Shown: positions 1-8,287 of the stretch, one piece after another
Layout of the letters: each line of letters begins with the position of its first letter
Numbering within the stretch: the first letter of the stretch is position 1
Origin: a virus
Reading direction: 5' to 3' (one strand)
IMG/VR virus record: IMGVR_UViG_3300025598_000145
Span: 1-27,150 of that record
DNA: 27,150 nt
Made by a program: the position numbers and the translations under genes
The notes under the pieces: generated by a model
Told to the model about the DNA's origin: nothing
What the model saw: the letters and a program-made list of their open reading frames with translations, nothing else
Database searches by the model: none

Positions 1-242
1 TTGTATGTGGTTCCTGGAGTAACAGCAAGGTTACGGGTTACTACGGCACCGCCACCGCCTCCACCACCAGCAGCGTTACCGCTAGACTGGCCACCACCTC
101 CACCTCCACCAACGAGGATAACCTGTGCAGCGTTAACACCTGCAGGTGCAGTCCATGTACCAGAAGAGGTAAAGACTTGCTCGAGAATTCCTAAACGACC
201 GGCGTTAGGGTCTGAGATTGTGAAGTCAGTTAGAAATGACAT
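1..242 (-). CDS. Glycine-rich tail adhesin, N-terminal part (cut by window edge)
   Basis: The ATG at 242 lies one base after the TAA of the 1052-aa fibre gene, so the two are translationally coupled. The visible 80 residues begin MSFLTDFTIS, pass a stretch of the type FTSSGTWTAPAGV, and then enter two runs of six to seven glycines separated by QSSGNAA. This arrangement (a short beta segment, GTWTAPAGV, then polyglycine) is typical of glycine-rich domains at the receptor-binding tips of phage tails, where polyglycine helices pack into a sandwich. Function by family knowledge: host-surface recognition at the tail tip. The C-terminus lies outside the window, so length and any specificity loops cannot be judged. 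The plus-strand proline-rich ORF over the same bases is its shadow. Confidence 0.75.
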   Translation of the reverse strand, partial: MSFLTDFTISDPNAGRLGILEQVFTSSGTWTAPAGVNAAQVILVGGGGGGGQSSGNAAGGGGGGGAVVTRNLAVTPGTTY

Positions 243-243
243 A

Positions 244-3200
244 TTAGACTAGTCTCCATCCATAGGTGGTACCTGAGTATACCAGGGTTACCGTTGCATT
301 TTTTACGTTGAGTATGAGGTTGTTTGAGGCGATACCCATAATCTTTGAGCTGTCAGATACTACCACAGTTACGTTATTTGTGGCAAAGGCTGAGGCAACG
401 TCAGTGATCCAGACCCTTGTGTTAACCGTTGGGTTAGCTGGGAGGGTCAGGGTAAACGCACCTGCGGAGCTGTCGCACCATAGGGCGTCAAATGGGTTCA
501 TTGTGTAGTTTGAGTTTACGGTTGTACGAGTACCGATGTAGGACTGAACCGTGCTTACGGTAGCCGCATCTGTAGACGCACTTGGGGTTCCGCTGATAGT
601 TGCCTTGTTGATCGTCAGGTTATTAAGCTGAAGGTCTGCGAAGGCTACTGTTGAGTCAGCGAAGTTTACGGTATTTGTAGGCTTGGTTGTGAGGGTCTTG
701 AGGAGCTTGAAGACTCCGGTGCTGTGATCACGAACGATACCTGCATAGTAGGTTGTTGAGCCAGTTACATACTGTCCGAAGAGACCCATATCCAAAACGT
801 CTGATGGGTTGCTGTTTCCTACGAAGACTACTGGGTTAGTAACAGCCAAGTTAGCTGAGGTAACCTGGGTTCCAGAACCACCGAAGGTAATGTTACCGGT
901 GATATTTACGTTACCGCCAACGTTCAAGTTACCGGTAAGACCTACGCCGCCGTTAACAACCAAAGCACCGGTTGTCGTAGAGGTAGAGGCTGTTGAGATA
1001 GCAATGTTGACTGAGGTATCTGGGATGATTGTCATCTGAGTACGGCCAGTAACAAAACCACCAGCAGCGAAGACAATACGGTTCTGGAGACCGTTAACAC
1101 CTGTTGCTAGAACAAGGTTACCGTTACCAATCTTAGGGCTAATGTTTGGAGCATCTACAAAGAGATAACCATCGTTAGGTCCTGTGATGCCATAGGTAGC
1201 AGAGTTAAAGGTAGAGCCTGTGATACCCATATCAATCCAGCCATCAGCGTCATTTCCATTATCTGGATATGCGATGAAGTCAGCTGAAGATGATGAGGTT
1301 GGGTTACGAAGAGCAACCTGTGCGTAGGTATTAGCAGGAGAGGTCTGCTCAAATACTGCAGCAGGAGCTGTCAAGAATGCGGTGTTAAAGAAGTTTTCTA
1401 CACCAGCGTCACCAGCAAGAAGTGTTCCGTGAGCGTGGATAGTTCCACCAACCCACAAATCTCCAACAAGACCGGCGCCACCAGATACTGTCAAAGCACC
1501 TGTTGTGGTTGATGTAGCTGCTGTAGAGATTGCAATGTTTACGGTTGTTGAAGGAATAATTGTCATCTGAGTTGTTGCAGATGTCAAACCACCTGCAGCA
1601 AATACGATGTTATTCTGTGTACCGGTGCTATCGGTAGCAAGAACCAAGTTACCGTGACCGGTAGGCATTGTAACGCTAGCGTATGGGCTAAGGCTTACTG
1701 TGCCGGAGGTGTTAGTTGTGGTTGTTGCAAAGGTAAGGGTGTTGGTTGTTGGGACAGAGATAACTGTCTTAGAACCGTTGATAGCTCCGGTGTTAAAGCC
1801 AGAGGTTGTAATCAACGCACCAATTGGAATATTGTGAGCCGACTGAGTAGTAATAGTTACTACGTTAGAGGTTACAGAGTATGCCGTGATAGCAACTGTA
1901 ACTTGCTGTGGAGCAGACATAAAGATGTAACCATCGTTAGGTCCGGTAATACCGTACGCAGCTTGGCTAAATGACTGGGAGGTAATACCCATATCAATGT
2001 AACCATGGTTATCGTTACCGTTAGCTGGGTAGGCGATAAAGTCGGTTGAGCTGTTACCCTGGTTTCCTTCGTTGATGAAGGCAATCTGAGCGTAGCTGTT
2101 TACGTTTGAAGTAAAGACTGCATTTGTATTAGAGAGCAGAGCAATGTTTGCTGCTGTCTGGGCATTAAGTCCACCGTAGAAAACGCCGGTTGTCGAGATG
2201 CTTCCAAGGGAGTTAATATTGCCAGTAATACCAGCACCACCAGCTACAACAAGAGCACCAGTAGTTGGGCTTGTTGAAGCGGTAGAGATTGCGATATTAA
2301 CAGACTGATCAGGAATGATAGACATCTGTGTACGACCGGTGAAGAAGCCACCCGCAGCAAAGATGATTTGGTTAGCTGTACCAGAAAGGTCAGTAGCAAG
2401 AACAAGGTTACCAGTTCCTAGTGGACGGTATGCTGTTCCTGGAGTACCGAGAGACTGGGAAACAAATGGCGTTGATCCAGCTGGAGCAGCATAGCTTACT
2501 GTGCTAGTTGTAACGGCTGTGATTGTGTATTCGCCATTTACAAATACTGTTCCGCCTAGTGGGACACCCTCAACACGTACAGTTTGTCCAACTGTCCATC
2601 CGTGTGGGGTACCTGTAGTAAGAGTTACTACGCCACCCAAGCTCTGTGCAAGAAGAATTTGTTGGGTTGTTCCACGAGGACCAGACATGAAAATATAACC
2701 ATCATGTGGGCCAGTAATTCCGTAGTTAGCTGCACTAAATGTGCTGCTTGTAATACCCATGTCAATGTAGCCAGAGTTATCATTTCCGGTATCAGTATAG
2801 GCAATAAAGTCTGTAGAAGCATCAGATCCAGTACCCTTATTTTGGAAAGCAATTTGGGCAAAGTTCTCTGGATGATTTGTTACAACAACTTCTGCTGCAT
2901 TTGTAAGGGTAGCGCTTGTTTCAAAAGCAATAGCGTCTTGTCCTTGATTGCTACCAAGATATTCTTTTGTAAGCTCAACAGTGTCAACCCAGTTGGTATT
3001 TGCCCCGTTGTTAGAAAGAACCTTATTTGATTGAGAAATAAGAGATGGAAGTTCAGTGTTACCTAGAGCTAAAAGATTAAAAGCAGAGTCAGCAGTGATA
3101 GCTCCAGTGCTTGGAGATGTGTGCTGAGATGTGGAGATCCATGCGCTAACGCCATCTGTTACTACATCGTTTAGGTAGTAAAGGGTGCTGTGGGTCCAGG

Positions 3201-3402
3201 TTCCACGCCATTCAAAACCCTGTACAACTAGAGTCCAGCTACCAGTGTTGGTAGGGTCAACGTTAGTTGCACTTGTTGCTGAGGTGAATGCGTAAAGGTT
3301 TGGTCCAAACGTGACAACATCGTTGTAGCTATAGGTTGTTGTTGACGAGTATGCACCGGCCCAGTTAAAGCGGATCTTACCCAGGTCTAGGATCTGAGCC
3401 AT
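244..3402 (-). CDS. Large tail fibre / tail surface protein with three internal repeats (1052 aa)
   Basis: Start ATG has a strong site (GGAGG about 9 nt upstream) and follows the previous stop by one base. Residues 1-115 contain two modules of the kind STTYSYNDVVTF and STLYYLNDVVTD, resembling small carbohydrate-binding or chitin-binding-like modules common in phage fibres. The body has three copies of a block containing DFIAY...GNDN.GYIDMGIT, YGITGPNDGYIFM, GNLVLAT, and VNIAISTAST..TTGALVV (GYIFM-type motif near residues 237, 492 and 747). Copies 1 and 2 carry an extra beta-rich insert of about 70 residues that copy 3 lacks. The C-terminal ~90 residues (NYTMNPFDALWCDSS...FTLTLPANP) are a beta-rich cap found in other fibre proteins. 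Probably a trimeric, elongated, surface-exposed tail protein. Exact attachment point is unknown. Confidence 0.75.
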   Translation of the reverse strand: MAQILDLGKIRFNWAGAYSSTTTYSYNDVVTFGPNLYAFTSATSATNVDPTNTGSWTLVVQGFEWRGTWTHSTLYYLNDVVTDGVSAWISTSQHTSPSTGAITADSAFNLLALGNTELPSLISQSNKVLSNNGANTNWVDTVELTKEYLGSNQGQDAIAFETSATLTNAAEVVVTNHPENFAQIAFQNKGTGSDASTDFIAYTDTGNDNSGYIDMGITSSTFSAANYGITGPHDGYIFMSGPRGTTQQILLAQSLGGVVTLTTGTPHGWTVGQTVRVEGVPLGGTVFVNGEYTITAVTTSTVSYAAPAGSTPFVSQSLGTPGTAYRPLGTGNLVLATDLSGTANQIIFAAGGFFTGRTQMSIIPDQSVNIAISTASTSPTTGALVVAGGAGITGNINSLGSISTTGVFYGGLNAQTAANIALLSNTNAVFTSNVNSYAQIAFINEGNQGNSSTDFIAYPANGNDNHGYIDMGITSQSFSQAAYGITGPNDGYIFMSAPQQVTVAITAYSVTSNVVTITTQSAHNIPIGALITTSGFNTGAINGSKTVISVPTTNTLTFATTTTNTSGTVSLSPYASVTMPTGHGNLVLATDSTGTQNNIVFAAGGLTSATTQMTIIPSTTVNIAISTAATSTTTGALTVSGGAGLVGDLWVGGTIHAHGTLLAGDAGVENFFNTAFLTAPAAVFEQTSPANTYAQVALRNPTSSSSADFIAYPDNGNDADGWIDMGITGSTFNSATYGITGPNDGYLFVDAPNISPKIGNGNLVLATGVNGLQNRIVFAAGGFVTGRTQMTIIPDTSVNIAISTASTSTTTGALVVNGGVGLTGNLNVGGNVNITGNITFGGSGTQVTSANLAVTNPVVFVGNSNPSDVLDMGLFGQYVTGSTTYYAGIVRDHSTGVFKLLKTLTTKPTNTVNFADSTVAFADLQLNNLTINKATISGTPSASTDAATVSTVQSYIGTRTTVNSNYTMNPFDALWCDSSAGAFTLTLPANPTVNTRVWITDVASAFATNNVTVVVSDSSKIMGIASNNLILNVKNATVTLVYSGTTYGWRLV
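940..2890 (-). repeat. Three diverged in-gene repeats of the fibre gene
   Basis: The protein motif pair GYIDMGIT / YGITGP.DGY is encoded near 2680-2800, 1915-2030 and 1155-1270. The motif NIAISTA...TTGALVV is encoded near 2290, 1535 and 1000. Spacing between copies 1 and 2 is about 760 bp, but between 2 and 3 it is shorter for the second motif because copy 3 lacks one inserted module. The copies have diverged at DNA level, so this looks like an old duplication rather than a recent one. Confidence 0.7.
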
Positions 3403-3403
3403 G

Positions 3404-3670
3404 TTATAAAACCTCCATTAGAAGATGTCCTGTTGCGTTGTTCCAGCTAAATGTGAATGTGTTATTTGTCCACATCCAATTTCGATAGTCATTAGCCGAC
3501 TGGCTTGTGGCACTTGGTAGGCTAATTGGAGAGTCCCCCGCAATCTTCTCAATTGTAGCATGACCCGTGGCAGAGTCTTGGCGAACCCCGTAGAAAATCT
3601 TATCTACAAAGTCCTCAAGGGTTGCTGAGTTGGAGTCTATGGTTGAGGGATACCAGACGAAGTCTGCCAT
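3404..3670 (-). CDS. Small tail-associated protein, unknown (88 aa)
   Basis: The ATG at 3670 overlaps the previous stop as TAATG and has AAGGAG about 7 nt upstream. The protein is short and acidic-to-neutral, with many Ser, Thr, Asn and Trp residues (DYRNWMWTNNTFTFSWNN) and no membrane segment or cysteine. It lies between two small virion-like beta proteins and the big fibre protein, and is most likely part of the tail-fibre assembly or a fibre adaptor. I do not recognise the family. Confidence 0.7.
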   Translation of the reverse strand: MADFVWYPSTIDSNSATLEDFVDKIFYGVRQDSATGHATIEKIAGDSPISLPSATSQSANDYRNWMWTNNTFTFSWNNATGHLLMEVL

Positions 3671-4083
3671 TATTTAACTCCTTCAGAGAAGTTTACGGTG
3701 ATATTAATAGCCCCAGCTACTGGACAAGATGCCTTAAGGATATCGCCCGTGTTGAGGATAATCTCGGTCAAAGTTCCAGATAGGGTGCTGTCTGTGTCGC
3801 CAACCCTTGGATCCCCAGCAACCAGTGGCATAACTGCATAGCGGTTCTTAAGGACTCGGGTATATAGAATCTGCTCATCGGTAGACTCATCTGAATCCCT
3901 AAGGTATAGGTAGACAGGTAAGATTCCACCGGAGGTGTTGGTGATAAGGACTGAGTTAATCTGGGTCTTAAGGGCAGCTGTCCAGATAGTAGTGACGCCG
4001 GTTGTGCTTAGAGGTACGGTGACAGAGTTAGCTGAGCCAGTGCTTCCACTAGCCCCGACTGGGTATGCGTATCCTTGAGCCAT
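3670..4083 (-). CDS. Small beta-rich virion protein (137 aa)
   Basis: ATG at 4083 with AGGAGG five bases upstream. After an N-terminal Gly/Ser-rich segment (YPVGASGSTGSANSV) the protein has a single beta-sandwich-like domain: TIWTAALKTQINSVLITNTS, VYLYLRDS, then near the end LNTGDILKASCPVAGAINI. The pattern of an N-terminal strand pair, 'VLITN', a middle loop, and a late 'GDIL.AS' strand matches the neighbouring 111-aa protein (VVATNLAV..., GDSVYVSGS), so the two look like diverged paralogs. They are likely small structural proteins of the tail or its fibres. No enzyme motif is visible. Confidence 0.7.
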   Translation of the reverse strand: MAQGYAYPVGASGSTGSANSVTVPLSTTGVTTIWTAALKTQINSVLITNTSGGILPVYLYLRDSDESTDEQILYTRVLKNRYAVMPLVAGDPRVGDTDSTLSGTLTEIILNTGDILKASCPVAGAINITVNFSEGVK

Positions 4084-4095
4084 TCTATCCTCCTA

Positions 4096-4431
4096 TTAAG
4101 ATACCTGAGCCATGCCTTGGGCATGAAATGAAATATTTGCAGAACCTGATACATATACAGAATCGCCCTGCTTTACGGCTATCTTTGATGTCTCATATGA
4201 GTTCTGAGATGGTAGGGGCAGGTTATATACAATATAGGCCCACTGGGTAGGTGAGACATCCCCAGCATGGTTTACATGCACATAAATTACCCCATCAGTT
4301 ACGGCTAAGTTTGTAGCCACAACTTCTAACAAAAAATTAGATGGAGCTGTATAAAGCAAATTTGGGCTAGAAGTAGGCGTGGTTGCTGTAGAGTTGTATA
4401 CAACTCCAAGGTCTGCTACGATCGATGCCAT
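4096..4431 (-). CDS. Small beta-rich virion protein, paralog of neighbour (111 aa)
   Basis: ATG at 4431 overlaps the upstream stop (TAATG) with no clear Shine-Dalgarno, so translation probably depends on coupling. The sequence runs LLYTAPSNFLLEVVATNLAV, VIYVHVNHAGD, YIVYNLPLP, then VKQGDSVYVSGSANISFHAQG, which is a compact beta-sandwich layout. The late GDSVYVSGS strand and the TN-containing strand align by eye with the 137-aa neighbour. Probably a virion surface or fibre-associated protein, with function inferred only from context. Confidence 0.7.
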   Translation of the reverse strand: MASIVADLGVVYNSTATTPTSSPNLLYTAPSNFLLEVVATNLAVTDGVIYVHVNHAGDVSPTQWAYIVYNLPLPSQNSYETSKIAVKQGDSVYVSGSANISFHAQGMAQVS

Positions 4432-4631
4432 TATTCAGTCCAATAGTTAAAGTAGGTTATGTCCGCAATTGCTCCACTACCTGAGGCAAATTGTTGCCAG
4501 GTTGTCCCATTAAAATAGAACATAGCGTTGCTGGAAGTATTGTAGTACATATCTCCAGCTTTAGCGGTAGGGGTGGCCGGATTAGCTACAAACGCCGGAA
4601 TATTTACCGGGGTTAGGTTCAGCTTACTCAT
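4431..4631 (-). CDS. Mini tail-fibre protein / fibre adaptor (66 aa)
   Basis: The ATG at 4631 overlaps the stop of the 462-aa fibre gene (TAATG). The protein begins MSKLNLTPVNIPAF, close to MSRLFLTPINLNKN of its upstream neighbour. It continues with a short module ending AGDMYYNTSSNAMFYFNGTTW, matching TGQVYFDTVANQLKVYEGTGW of the same neighbour. It is thus a single copy of the N-terminal anchor plus one beta repeat of the larger fibre protein, with nothing after it. Likely to occupy the same attachment site on the virion or to cap it. Inferred from this similarity only. Confidence 0.7.
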   Translation of the reverse strand: MSKLNLTPVNIPAFVANPATPTAKAGDMYYNTSSNAMFYFNGTTWQQFASGSGAIADITYFNYWTE

Positions 4632-6019
4632 TATCCGTGGATCACTACTCTATAGGCGCTAGAGGCTGGGGCCACTGAGAAGGCAAAGGTTACGGTATTT
4701 ACCGTTGTGTGAGTAATGTCGCAACCAACTTCAGCATAAGTAGCCGCATCGTAGATGACTACCGTTACATCCCTAGTGTTAAGGTTGTGGGTAACTGTAA
4801 TAGAGGTAGAGGAACCATCACCGATGGTAGCCGCATATTTGCGAACTACTACGTCAGTATTGATTGCTACCTGGTTAGCTGTAGCAGCTCCCGCAGCTCC
4901 TTGAGCTGTGGTAGTGATACCAAGACCTGGAATTACCGCAATAGTGTTTCCGCTAAAGTTTAACGCACCGTTAGTAGCATTAATCCAAGAACCTACACCA
5001 GAGAACTGGGTAAATTGAATTGGGTCTGTGCCAACCTTGATTCCATCAGCAGGAGTTGTGGCAGTTCCCTGAAGAATCTGAGTCCAACCAGTGTTGCCGT
5101 AAACAGTTCCTGAAGCAACGAATACGAATGTACCTGCAATTACTTGACCAAGAATGTGGTTGTCATAGTCAGTTGAACGAGTAAGAACAGTAGCAACTCC
5201 GGAAGTTCCCTTTGTTGTTACGGTATAGAGACCGTTTGCAATAGAAGACGAACCTGAAAGAGCAGTAGTACCGCCCATAACAAGAATACGATCGCCAAGT
5301 TGTAGTACATCTGGTCCATTATCAACTGTTGTTGTTCCAGTTGCAGTAAAGGTAATCTTTGCACCAACACCGGTACCACCATCTGCGCCAGTTGAACCAG
5401 CGGAGTAAGTTCCTGGAACAGGAACAGTTGGACCATACGCATACTCAACAGATCCTAAGACTACAAGACCTTGAGCAGTTGCATCTACATAGTTCTTAGT
5501 CGCAGCATCTTGTGCGTTAACCGGATCAGCAAGGTTCGTAATATTATACGTACCCATTGAGTAGTTGCCGGTTGCTGTAGCAAGAGCATTAAGATGAATT
5601 CCAGAGTGATCTGCATCGGTGTGGCGGTGAACGTGATCTGCACGAGCTACCTTAAGAGATGAGCCACCATTGTTTGCAGTATTGAGGGATGCCATGTCTG
5701 AAGTAAGACCGTATGGCATTGATGGAACCCAGTTAGCTGAAGAGCTAGTTCCATTAGATACATAAAGTACGTTATTAGTTGTATCAAGATACATTGAGCC
5801 TGTAGAAAGTGGGGCACTAGCAGGTGCTCCAGAACCGTAGGCTACTCCACCTACTGGTGCCCAGCCGGTACCTTCATATACCTTAAGCTGGTTGGCTACT
5901 GTATCAAAATATACTTGACCGGTCGTGGGAGAAGACGGCGCCGTAGAAAGGTTCTGAATGACGGCATTCTGCAGTTCATTCTTGTTTAAGTTTATCGGCG
6001 TTAGAAATAAACGTGACAT
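4631..6019 (-). CDS. Tail fibre protein (462 aa)
   Basis: ATG at 6019 with AAGGAG about 11 nt upstream. N-terminus MSRLFLTPINLNKNELQNAV is a probable virion-attachment segment. Next come two copies of a short module (TGQVYFDTVANQLKVYEGTGW and TGSMYLDTTNNVLYVSNGT), common in phage fibres. Residues about 105-180 contain SSLKVARADHVHRHTDADHSG and NLADPVNAQDAATKNYVD, the DPxxxxDAATKxYVD signature of many fibre proteins. The C-terminus (TSITVTHNLNTRDVTVVIYD...) is a beta domain also seen in the 116-aa neighbour. The domain order supports an elongated receptor-facing fibre. The receptor cannot be predicted. Confidence 0.85.
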   Translation of the reverse strand: MSRLFLTPINLNKNELQNAVIQNLSTAPSSPTTGQVYFDTVANQLKVYEGTGWAPVGGVAYGSGAPASAPLSTGSMYLDTTNNVLYVSNGTSSSANWVPSMPYGLTSDMASLNTANNGGSSLKVARADHVHRHTDADHSGIHLNALATATGNYSMGTYNITNLADPVNAQDAATKNYVDATAQGLVVLGSVEYAYGPTVPVPGTYSAGSTGADGGTGVGAKITFTATGTTTVDNGPDVLQLGDRILVMGGTTALSGSSSIANGLYTVTTKGTSGVATVLTRSTDYDNHILGQVIAGTFVFVASGTVYGNTGWTQILQGTATTPADGIKVGTDPIQFTQFSGVGSWINATNGALNFSGNTIAVIPGLGITTTAQGAAGAATANQVAINTDVVVRKYAATIGDGSSTSITVTHNLNTRDVTVVIYDAATYAEVGCDITHTTVNTVTFAFSVAPASSAYRVVIHG

Positions 6020-6033
6020 TTACTCTGGTCTCC

Positions 6034-6384
6034 TTATGACAGGTAAGCGTTACCGCTAAAAGCTGATTGAAATGTGAGGATTATGTTGTTCTGGTCCACG
6101 TAGTTAATTTCACCTTCACAGATCGTTCCTGCTGAGTCTACAACAGTTACGTTCGGATAAAAGTTTAAATTGTGTTTAATTGTCCAGGTGGCTGAAGCAA
6201 GCTGCTGAGAATAGGTAAAGGCGATGGCCGGAAAGCCATTACCCTCATTGGTAAGGGTAATCGGGGTAGGTTCAACGATGGTTATGGCGTCTTGTTGTCC
6301 ACATGCACAGGTGCTAGTGCCAGTACAGGCATAAGTTACTGTGGTTTGGGCTGATGTACCGGACGGTGTCCATACTGTAGGCAT
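6034..6384 (-). CDS. Small tail protein with fibre-type C-terminal beta domain (116 aa)
   Basis: ATG at 6384 overlaps the connector stop (TAATG). Residues 1-35 are Thr-rich with three cysteines (YACTGTSTCACG). Residues about 65-116 read ATWTIKHNLNFYPNVTVVDS followed by EGEINYVDQNNIILTF and AFSGNAYLS. This 'W.I.HNLN.YP.V.V.D..G' domain is a widespread phage tail-fibre or fibre-associated module, also present in shorter form at the end of the 462-aa fibre (VTHNLNTRDVTVVIYD). Probably a structural tail component. The cysteine cluster could bind metal or form disulfides. Confidence 0.75.
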   Translation of the reverse strand: MPTVWTPSGTSAQTTVTYACTGTSTCACGQQDAITIVEPTPITLTNEGNGFPAIAFTYSQQLASATWTIKHNLNFYPNVTVVDSAGTICEGEINYVDQNNIILTFQSAFSGNAYLS

Positions 6385-7730
6385 TATACGACCCCACGAT
6401 TATAGGAATTGGTTACGGATGGGAAGGTATAGACCTTGCCCCCAAAGTAGGTCTTGATTTTGCCGCTTGAGTCGGTCAAGCGTAGGTCATAGTAGGAGAC
6501 CTTTGGAAGCTCCTCTGTAACACTAGCTGGCAAGGTAAGCTTAAGTAGGGTTGGGTATACCCCTCCCGTAGCTGTTACCTTTTCAATGGTAAAGGTGCCA
6601 AGTACAACCGGCCCAACTTGAGAGAATTCGCTGTTCTGATAAAGAACAATCTCAGAAGCTGCGGTGTAGTTAGTAAGATCAAAGGAGAAGCCGAACTCCT
6701 GATAGAAGTCGTCTCCCGAGTACATTTCAAGATCTTGAACCACAATAGGTTCGTCTGGTGTTTGATCCCCATAAGTAGGTGTGGGTAGCATGACCCTTTG
6801 AGGAAGCGACCAGTCATCCACCTCTTGTGGGCGATAGATAGGTACGTACCTGTTTGTTAGGCGGCTTATGCGGCGTAGGCTAAATACCTCAATGCGGTAT
6901 AGGCCGATATTCAGCATAGTGCATAGCTCAGTATATTGAGCTTTGCGAGTCTGAACCATCTCCATTAGCTGGCGGTAACGCTCAGTACGAGGAATAGATA
7001 CTCCATCTGGTGAGATGATATCAATATCAAAAGCAGCATCGTTAGCCAAAGTATATAAGGCCATTGTAGATGCAAAAAGTACTACAGGATATTCTTCAAT
7101 TGCTGGAAGATAAGCAAGCTGAGTAATGCGACTTCCCAAACTTGTCGTTTCTGTATTGGTATGCTGGGCAAAAGCAGTGTTTATATAGTAGGCAATCTCA
7201 GAATCAGTAAAGTACCTATATGCCTGTCCAGACACTGTTATAACAGAGCCATTAATAGGGACAGCAGTTGAAGGGAGGGTTAGAACACCTACACCTTCTT
7301 CAATAATAGAAATGTTTGAGATATCCTCTGTGGCCGGGAATCCTACGGCAGTTCCGGTAGTAGAGTTGGTTACAGTAGTTCCCGTAGCAGAGTTTAGGAT
7401 AGTAAAGCCTGTTGAGGTGGCCGAGGCCACTGTACCGGTAATATTAAAGGCGGGGGTTGATAGGCCAGTAATGTTTACTACCTGACCTACGACAAAGTTA
7501 TTATTAGCTGAGTAGTAGCTAATGCTGCCGCCAAATGCATAGGCCCCCGTAACAGCTTGGGTGCTTTGGGGAATTGAGATAACTACAGAAAGAGTAGCTC
7601 CCTGTACTGGAGCTTGAGAAAGTTGATAGCGAGTTGTAATTCCGTCGCTAGTAAATTTGTCCACAAAGGATCGTGCTGTGTCGCCAATTTCAGAGCGTAA
7701 TCTGCTCGAAAGCGTATTTAAATCTGCCAC
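6384..7730 (-). CDS. Head-tail connector / adaptor-like virion protein (448 aa)
   Basis: The start is GTG at 7730, four bases after GGAGG. The N-terminus (LSSRLRSEIGDTARSFVDKF...) and a helical middle (FTDSEIAYYINTAFAQHT, then VLFASTMALYTLANDAAFD and RYRQLMEMVQTRKAQY) resemble head-completion or connector proteins coded just after the capsid gene. Between them, residues about 60-130, sits a Thr/Ser-rich beta module (FVVGQVVNITGLSTPAFNIT), like modules in the 1052-aa and 367-aa proteins of this window. The C-terminal ~100 residues (SGDDFYQEFGFSFDL...YYDLRLTDSSGKIKTYFGGK) resemble the N-terminal beta domain of baseplate upper proteins. A connector with tail-side domains is the best reading. A tail-tube role cannot be excluded. 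Confidence 0.6.
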   Translation of the reverse strand: MADLNTLSSRLRSEIGDTARSFVDKFTSDGITTRYQLSQAPVQGATLSVVISIPQSTQAVTGAYAFGGSISYYSANNNFVVGQVVNITGLSTPAFNITGTVASATSTGFTILNSATGTTVTNSTTGTAVGFPATEDISNISIIEEGVGVLTLPSTAVPINGSVITVSGQAYRYFTDSEIAYYINTAFAQHTNTETTSLGSRITQLAYLPAIEEYPVVLFASTMALYTLANDAAFDIDIISPDGVSIPRTERYRQLMEMVQTRKAQYTELCTMLNIGLYRIEVFSLRRISRLTNRYVPIYRPQEVDDWSLPQRVMLPTPTYGDQTPDEPIVVQDLEMYSGDDFYQEFGFSFDLTNYTAASEIVLYQNSEFSQVGPVVLGTFTIEKVTATGGVYPTLLKLTLPASVTEELPKVSYYDLRLTDSSGKIKTYFGGKVYTFPSVTNSYNRGVV

Positions 7731-7795
7731 AAATCCTCCACACCGGTAGTAGGATAATCATCTAACAAAGTTGATGATTCGTCAAGGTAAAAGGG

Positions 7796-7829
7796 CCCCC
7801 ACAGACAGGAGGGCGGTTGTCTGTGAGGG
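7796..7829 (-). terminator. Hairpin with short U tract, probable (partial) terminator
   Basis: CACAGACA (7800-7807) pairs with TGTCTGTG (7818-7825), and a further three G-C pairs follow after one mismatch. Read on the minus strand the stem is followed by CCCTTTTACC, a short U tract. It lies between the 122-aa gene and the connector gene and may reduce transcription into the tail genes. Confidence 0.5.
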
Positions 7830-7846
7830 CGATCTAGGGGTGCGGC

Positions 7847-8215
7847 TTATAGGCGGTCGTACAAATAACCTTTTTCTTGTAAGTGTGCCGCTACATGCTT
7901 TGGAACTTTGTACTTTTTACCTGCTTGGAAAGAATAATGATTTCCAGAACCAATTGTGACCATATCTAGGTTTTCTGCCACTCGGATAACAACCTGATCA
8001 TCAGCAAGACTTACACCGACGCTCTCGACTTCATCAAGAACTGTGGGTGCTTCTGGGTTAGATGTTAGGTCCACAACTTCAGTCTCATCTTTATGAGCTT
8101 TTGTCTGGGTAGCTAATGAAATTTCGTTAGCTCGTTCTGCTAGTGCCTCAGCATTTGCTGCTAGAAGGGCTTCACGTTGACGTCCTGTAACGTCAGTTAC
8201 TTTTGCTTTTGCCAC
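7847..8215 (-). CDS. Head-associated protein, unknown (122 aa)
   Basis: The start is GTG at 8215 (AGGAG upstream at about 10 nt), reading MAKAKVTDVTGRQREALL. The first half is helical and Ala/Glu-rich. The second half ends with a compact motif, HYSFQAGKKYKVPKHVAAHL then EKGYLYDR. Proteins with this 'F..G..Y.VP..VA..L...GY' ending occur directly after the capsid gene in many phages and are treated as small head or completion proteins. It lies between two stem-loops, which suggests its output is set separately from the capsid gene. No catalytic motif. Confidence 0.7.
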   Translation of the reverse strand: MAKAKVTDVTGRQREALLAANAEALAERANEISLATQTKAHKDETEVVDLTSNPEAPTVLDEVESVGVSLADDQVVIRVAENLDMVTIGSGNHYSFQAGKKYKVPKHVAAHLQEKGYLYDRL

Positions 8216-8249
8216 GATGTATATTCTCCTATTAGATTGATTTTAAGGT

Positions 8250-8277
8250 GGGGGAGAGGCTTCAAGGTCTCTCCCCC
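8250..8277 (-). terminator. Strong GC hairpin after the capsid gene
   Basis: GGGGGAGAG (8250-8258) and CTCTCCCCC (8269-8277) form a perfect 9-bp stem with a 10-nt loop, 10 bp after the capsid stop. On the minus strand it is followed by ACCTTAAAATC, without a proper U tract. It may be a leaky terminator or a 3'-end stabiliser that keeps capsid mRNA abundant relative to downstream genes. Confidence 0.55.
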
Positions 8278-8287
8278 GGGTATTAAA

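Noticed and set aside
1-252. Plus-strand proline-rich ORF
   Set aside because: Proline runs are the mirror of polyglycine codons in the minus-strand adhesin; no start signals on the plus strand.
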